Below are positions 52,013-54,253 of a DNA stretch of 54,253 nt, in pieces. A program made the position numbers and the translations under genes. The notes under the pieces are model-generated. The model did not search any database and was not told the DNA's origin. It saw only the letters and a program-made list of their open reading frames with translations. Origin of the DNA: Actinomycetota bacterium (GTDB taxonomy: Bacteria; Actinomycetota; Acidimicrobiia; Acidimicrobiales; Ilumatobacteraceae). How positions within the stretch are numbered: the first letter of the stretch is position 1; each line of letters begins with the position of its first letter. The stretch lies in NCBI GenBank assembly GCA_009702755.1, contig WLHL01000007.1, forward strand, positions 1 through 54,253. The letters are read 5' to 3'.

Positions 52013-52031
52013 CCCTTTCGTTATGAAAGGG
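52013..52031 (-). promoter_or_regulatory. Hairpin covering the ribosome binding site of the SSB-like gene
   Basis: ccctttc (52013-52019) and gaaaggg (52025-52031) pair perfectly around five bases. On the transcribed minus strand one arm, gaaaggg, is the Shine-Dalgarno for ATG 52008, so the fold could limit translation. Confidence 0.45.
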
Positions 52032-52041
52032 ATGTGTACGG

Positions 52042-53691
52042 CTATGCGCCGAGAGTGGCAAGTCTTTCTGCAACGTCAACGAATTGACGATCATGCAGAG
52101 CAATGCGTTCGAAGAACTGACGCGCTTGAATCACATTGCCTTGCTTGTCGTAGATGTCTGCAATCACAAACCACTGACGAAGGTGATACTCAGACGGACG
52201 CTTCATATCGCCTGCAGCCTTTTCCATCAGCGCATGTGCTTCTTCAAATAACTTTCGATCAGACAGTGATCCAGCCATCACAATGCGGCCTTCAGCCAAC
52301 AGTTCAGGGTGCGGAGAAGCCTCAGCGAGTTCACGCCAGTACTTCTCCACCATCTGATGATTACCGAGGGCACGATGACAGTCCTCAATCACCGCATGAT
52401 TGAAAATCCAATCTGGATTCAGAGAAACAGCAGTTTCAAGCTCGGTTAAAGCGCGCTTCCACTGGCCACCGCGATACAAGCACAGGCCCAACATCTCGTG
52501 AATTGCGGAAACACCTGAGTATTCCTTCGCCATCGGATTCAGAATCTTGCGTGCATCTTCGTAACGATGCGCTTCGAATGCCTGCAAAGCTGCGTCATAA
52601 CGCTTGAGCGCACGCACTGACGCACGTGTGCCTAAAGCGCGTTCAAACTCTTCAACAACAGAATCAAGTGCGCGTACTTCTTTGCGGCCACCCTTCTGTG
52701 CACGACCAGTACCGCGCGCACGAATTCCTTCCGGACGTCGAATAGGGCGCGTTGAACCTTCATCAACCCAGATTTCACTTGTGCGATCTGGTGGCCCCGA
52801 CATCTCACCAGTTGTGCGACGACCACCGGTGCGTGTGTTCACTTCATCAGAACGACGCTGTGCGGCAGTGCGATTATCTTGGCGACCTGGGCGGTCTTCA
52901 TCGAAGTGTCGCGGACGGTCATCACGGTCGAAACGACGCGGACGGTCATCATCACGACGTGGACGATCATCACGATCGAAGCGTCCACGAGACGTACGGT
53001 CATCACGATCACGGAACGACGGACGCGAATCACGGTCACCATCAGGACGAGGTCCACGACTTGGGCGGTCATCACGGTCGAAACGACGCGGACGGTCATC
53101 ATCACGACGAGGGCGATCATCACGGTCGAAACGGCCACGTGAAGGGCGGTCACCATCAGGACGCCGACCACGGCTCGGGCGGTCGTCGCGATCAAAGCGA
53201 CCACGGCTTGGACGATCATCACGATCACGGAACGACGGACGCGAATCGCGGTCACCATCAGGACGCGGACCACGGCTCGGGCGGTCATCGCGGTCGAAAC
53301 GACCACGAGCCGGGCGATCACCATCAGGACGTGGACCACGAGATGGGCGGTCATCACGATCAAAGCGACGCGGGCGATCATCATCACGACGTGGACGATC
53401 ATCGCGATCAAAGCGACCACGAGCCGGGCGATCACCATCAGGACGTGGACCACGACTTGGGCGGTCATCACGATCAAAGCGACGCGGACGGTCATCATCA
53501 CGGCGCGGGCGATCATCACGGTCAAAACGGCCACGAGCAGGACGGTCACCATCAGGACGAGGTCCACGAGACGGGCGGTCATCATCACGACGTGGGCCAC
53601 GGGAGAACCCGCCGCCACGTGAGGCGCCAGCTCCGCGAGGACCTGCTCCCCTGTTGGGTCGACCTGAATTGCTGTCGCGACGTTCTGACAT
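52042..53691 (-). CDS. TPR protein with long Arg/Asp-rich repeat domain
   Basis: A 549-residue protein in two parts. Residues about 1-280 are low-complexity and strongly basic/acidic, with ten copies of RFDRDDRP in larger blocks containing RRDDDRPRRFDRDDRP and SRGPRPDGDRP. Residues about 340-549 are TPR-like helices (YEDARKILNPMAKEYSG, ALTELETAVSLNPDWIF). There is no signal peptide or membrane helix. Such Arg-rich disordered regions in other proteins bind RNA. A near-leaderless start is likely (TAGCCT nine bases before ATG). It lies just downstream of the rRNA operon, behind its terminator. Function unknown. Confidence 0.8.
   Translation of the reverse strand: MSERRDSNSGRPNRGAGPRGAGASRGGGFSRGPRRDDDRPSRGPRPDGDRPARGRFDRDDRPRRDDDRPRRFDRDDRPSRGPRPDGDRPARGRFDRDDRPRRDDDRPRRFDRDDRPSRGPRPDGDRPARGRFDRDDRPSRGPRPDGDRDSRPSFRDRDDRPSRGRFDRDDRPSRGRRPDGDRPSRGRFDRDDRPRRDDDRPRRFDRDDRPSRGPRPDGDRDSRPSFRDRDDRTSRGRFDRDDRPRRDDDRPRRFDRDDRPRHFDEDRPGRQDNRTAAQRRSDEVNTRTGGRRTTGEMSGPPDRTSEIWVDEGSTRPIRRPEGIRARGTGRAQKGGRKEVRALDSVVEEFERALGTRASVRALKRYDAALQAFEAHRYEDARKILNPMAKEYSGVSAIHEMLGLCLYRGGQWKRALTELETAVSLNPDWIFNHAVIEDCHRALGNHQMVEKYWRELAEASPHPELLAEGRIVMAGSLSDRKLFEEAHALMEKAAGDMKRPSEYHLRQWFVIADIYDKQGNVIQARQFFERIALHDRQFVDVAERLATLGA
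52890..53620. repeat. In-gene tandem repeats coding the Arg/Asp-rich domain
   Basis: Repeated near-identical blocks of 24 to over 100 bases, all in phase with the codons of the TPR protein. Third bases vary slightly (for example cgg/cga), showing selection for the peptide. They keep several other frames open, which explains long false ORFs on both strands. Confidence 0.85.
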
Positions 53692-53736
53692 AGGCGCGAA
53701 AGGCTAGCGAGTAAACGGCAAATTACCTTAGAAACA

Positions 53737-53775
53737 GAACAAGCCCCGACCCCATATAGGGATCGGGGCTTGTTC
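53737..53775 (-). terminator. rRNA operon terminator
   Basis: A 13-base-pair stem, gaacaagccccga with tcggggcttgttc, on the minus strand just after 5S. It is followed by a T-rich stretch (tgtttc). Confidence 0.85.
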
Positions 53776-53785
53776 CTCGAATAAA

Positions 53786-53902
<117 letters not shown>

Positions 53903-53970
53903 ATCAGTTGTCAATGTGGCAATAACCCCACAAGGACTCCAGAGCAAGCACGAGCATAAATTTCAAAATA

Positions 53971-54253
53971 AAGCCCTCGGCCGATTAGTACCGGTCAGCT
54001 GAGTGCGTTACCGCACTTACACTTCCGGCCTATCAACGTGGTGGTCTTCCACGGGCCTTACCAGGTTAACCCTGTGAGAGTCCTCATCTTTGAACGGGTT
54101 TCCCACTTAGATGCTTTCAGCGGTTATCCCTTCCGGAGGTAGCTAATCAGCCATGCCCTTGGCAGGACAACTGACACACTAGAGCTCCGTCCATCCCGGT
54201 CCTCTCGTACTAGGGATAGCTTTCATCAAGACTCTTCCGGCTGCGGAGGATAG
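53971..54253 (-). rRNA. rrl: 23S ribosomal RNA, 3' end (partial, runs off the window)
   Basis: Minus strand of domain VI: the sarcin-ricin loop AGTACGAGAGGACC, then GCTGAAAGCATCTAAG and the end GTACTAATCGGCCGAGGGCTT. The gene continues beyond base 54253. A 68-base spacer to 5S holds no tRNA. Confidence 0.97.

Noticed and set aside
52890-53620. Repeat array resembling a CRISPR
   Set aside because: Units vary in length, have no unique spacers, and stay in codon phase with a protein.
52604-53707. Long plus-strand frame (367 codons, Arg/Ser/Gly-rich) opposite the TPR protein, plus further long frames of both strands here
   Set aside because: They arise from in-phase repeats coding RFDRDDRP blocks. 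The minus-strand frame at 52042-53691 has a real TPR domain and natural start; the others are only repeats.

Overview
The window looks like a chromosomal segment of a compact, moderate-GC actinobacterium, most likely a member of the Acidimicrobiia (aquatic, streamlined type). The class is an inference. It rests on actinobacterial gene orders: pgsA-gcvH-FHA-ftsR-DUF151-merR, and tlyA-nadK-recN-pyrG-nudix-xerD together with scpA-scpB-rluB, both familiar from Mycobacterium. Frequent GTG starts and many leaderless promoters (TANNNT six or seven bases before the start codon) agree with it. No phage, insertion sequence, CRISPR array or replication origin was seen. No gene-free stretch exceeds 300 bases; the longest (2912-3154) holds a tandem glycine riboswitch. 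Bases 1-89 show nothing recognisable.

Left part (0.1-13.7 kb): threonine aldolase, a small zinc-finger protein and a PLP decarboxylase; then the glycine cleavage genes, split over three transcripts. gcvP has the glycine riboswitch, gcvT follows a MerR gene, and gcvH follows pgsA. Between them lie a GarA-like FHA protein, FtsR and a DUF151 protein. Then come two short-chain dehydrogenases, a HIT protein, the SRAP repair protein and tRNA-Pro(GGG).

Middle (13.7-31 kb): der, a DUF512 radical-SAM protein, ispH and lipid-degradation genes (acyl-CoA dehydrogenase, acyl-CoA ligase, glycerophosphodiesterase, crotonase). These flank an uptake-and-degradation cluster: an LLM flavin/F420 oxidoreductase, a cytosine-deaminase-like amidohydrolase, a complete NitT/TauT-type ABC transporter, a creatininase-family amidohydrolase and a CrtI-like oxidoreductase. 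This is the best candidate for an uncharacterised system; it suggests import and opening of a nitrogenous ring compound.

Right part (31-54 kb): one long leftward operon, scpA-scpB-rluB-tyrA-aroA-HAD-ubiA-dprE1-dprE2, joins chromosome segregation and aromatic amino acid synthesis to synthesis of decaprenyl-phospho-arabinose, with a GT-C glycosyltransferase converging on it. The usual benzothiazinone-target cysteine of DprE1 is a threonine here. After trpS come the leftward genes HD, xerD, nudix, pyrG, recN, nadK, tlyA and a HAD-IIA phosphatase, then DUF1015, class I aldolase, an SSB-like protein and an Arg/Asp-repeat TPR protein. The window ends in the 5S and the 3' end of the 23S rRNA, transcribed leftward, with a strong terminator after 5S.

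Packing is very tight. Many genes overlap by ATGA or GTGA, and several convergent pairs overlap or abut at their stop codons. Starts were chosen by family length, Shine-Dalgarno spacing or the leaderless -10 rule, as stated per gene.
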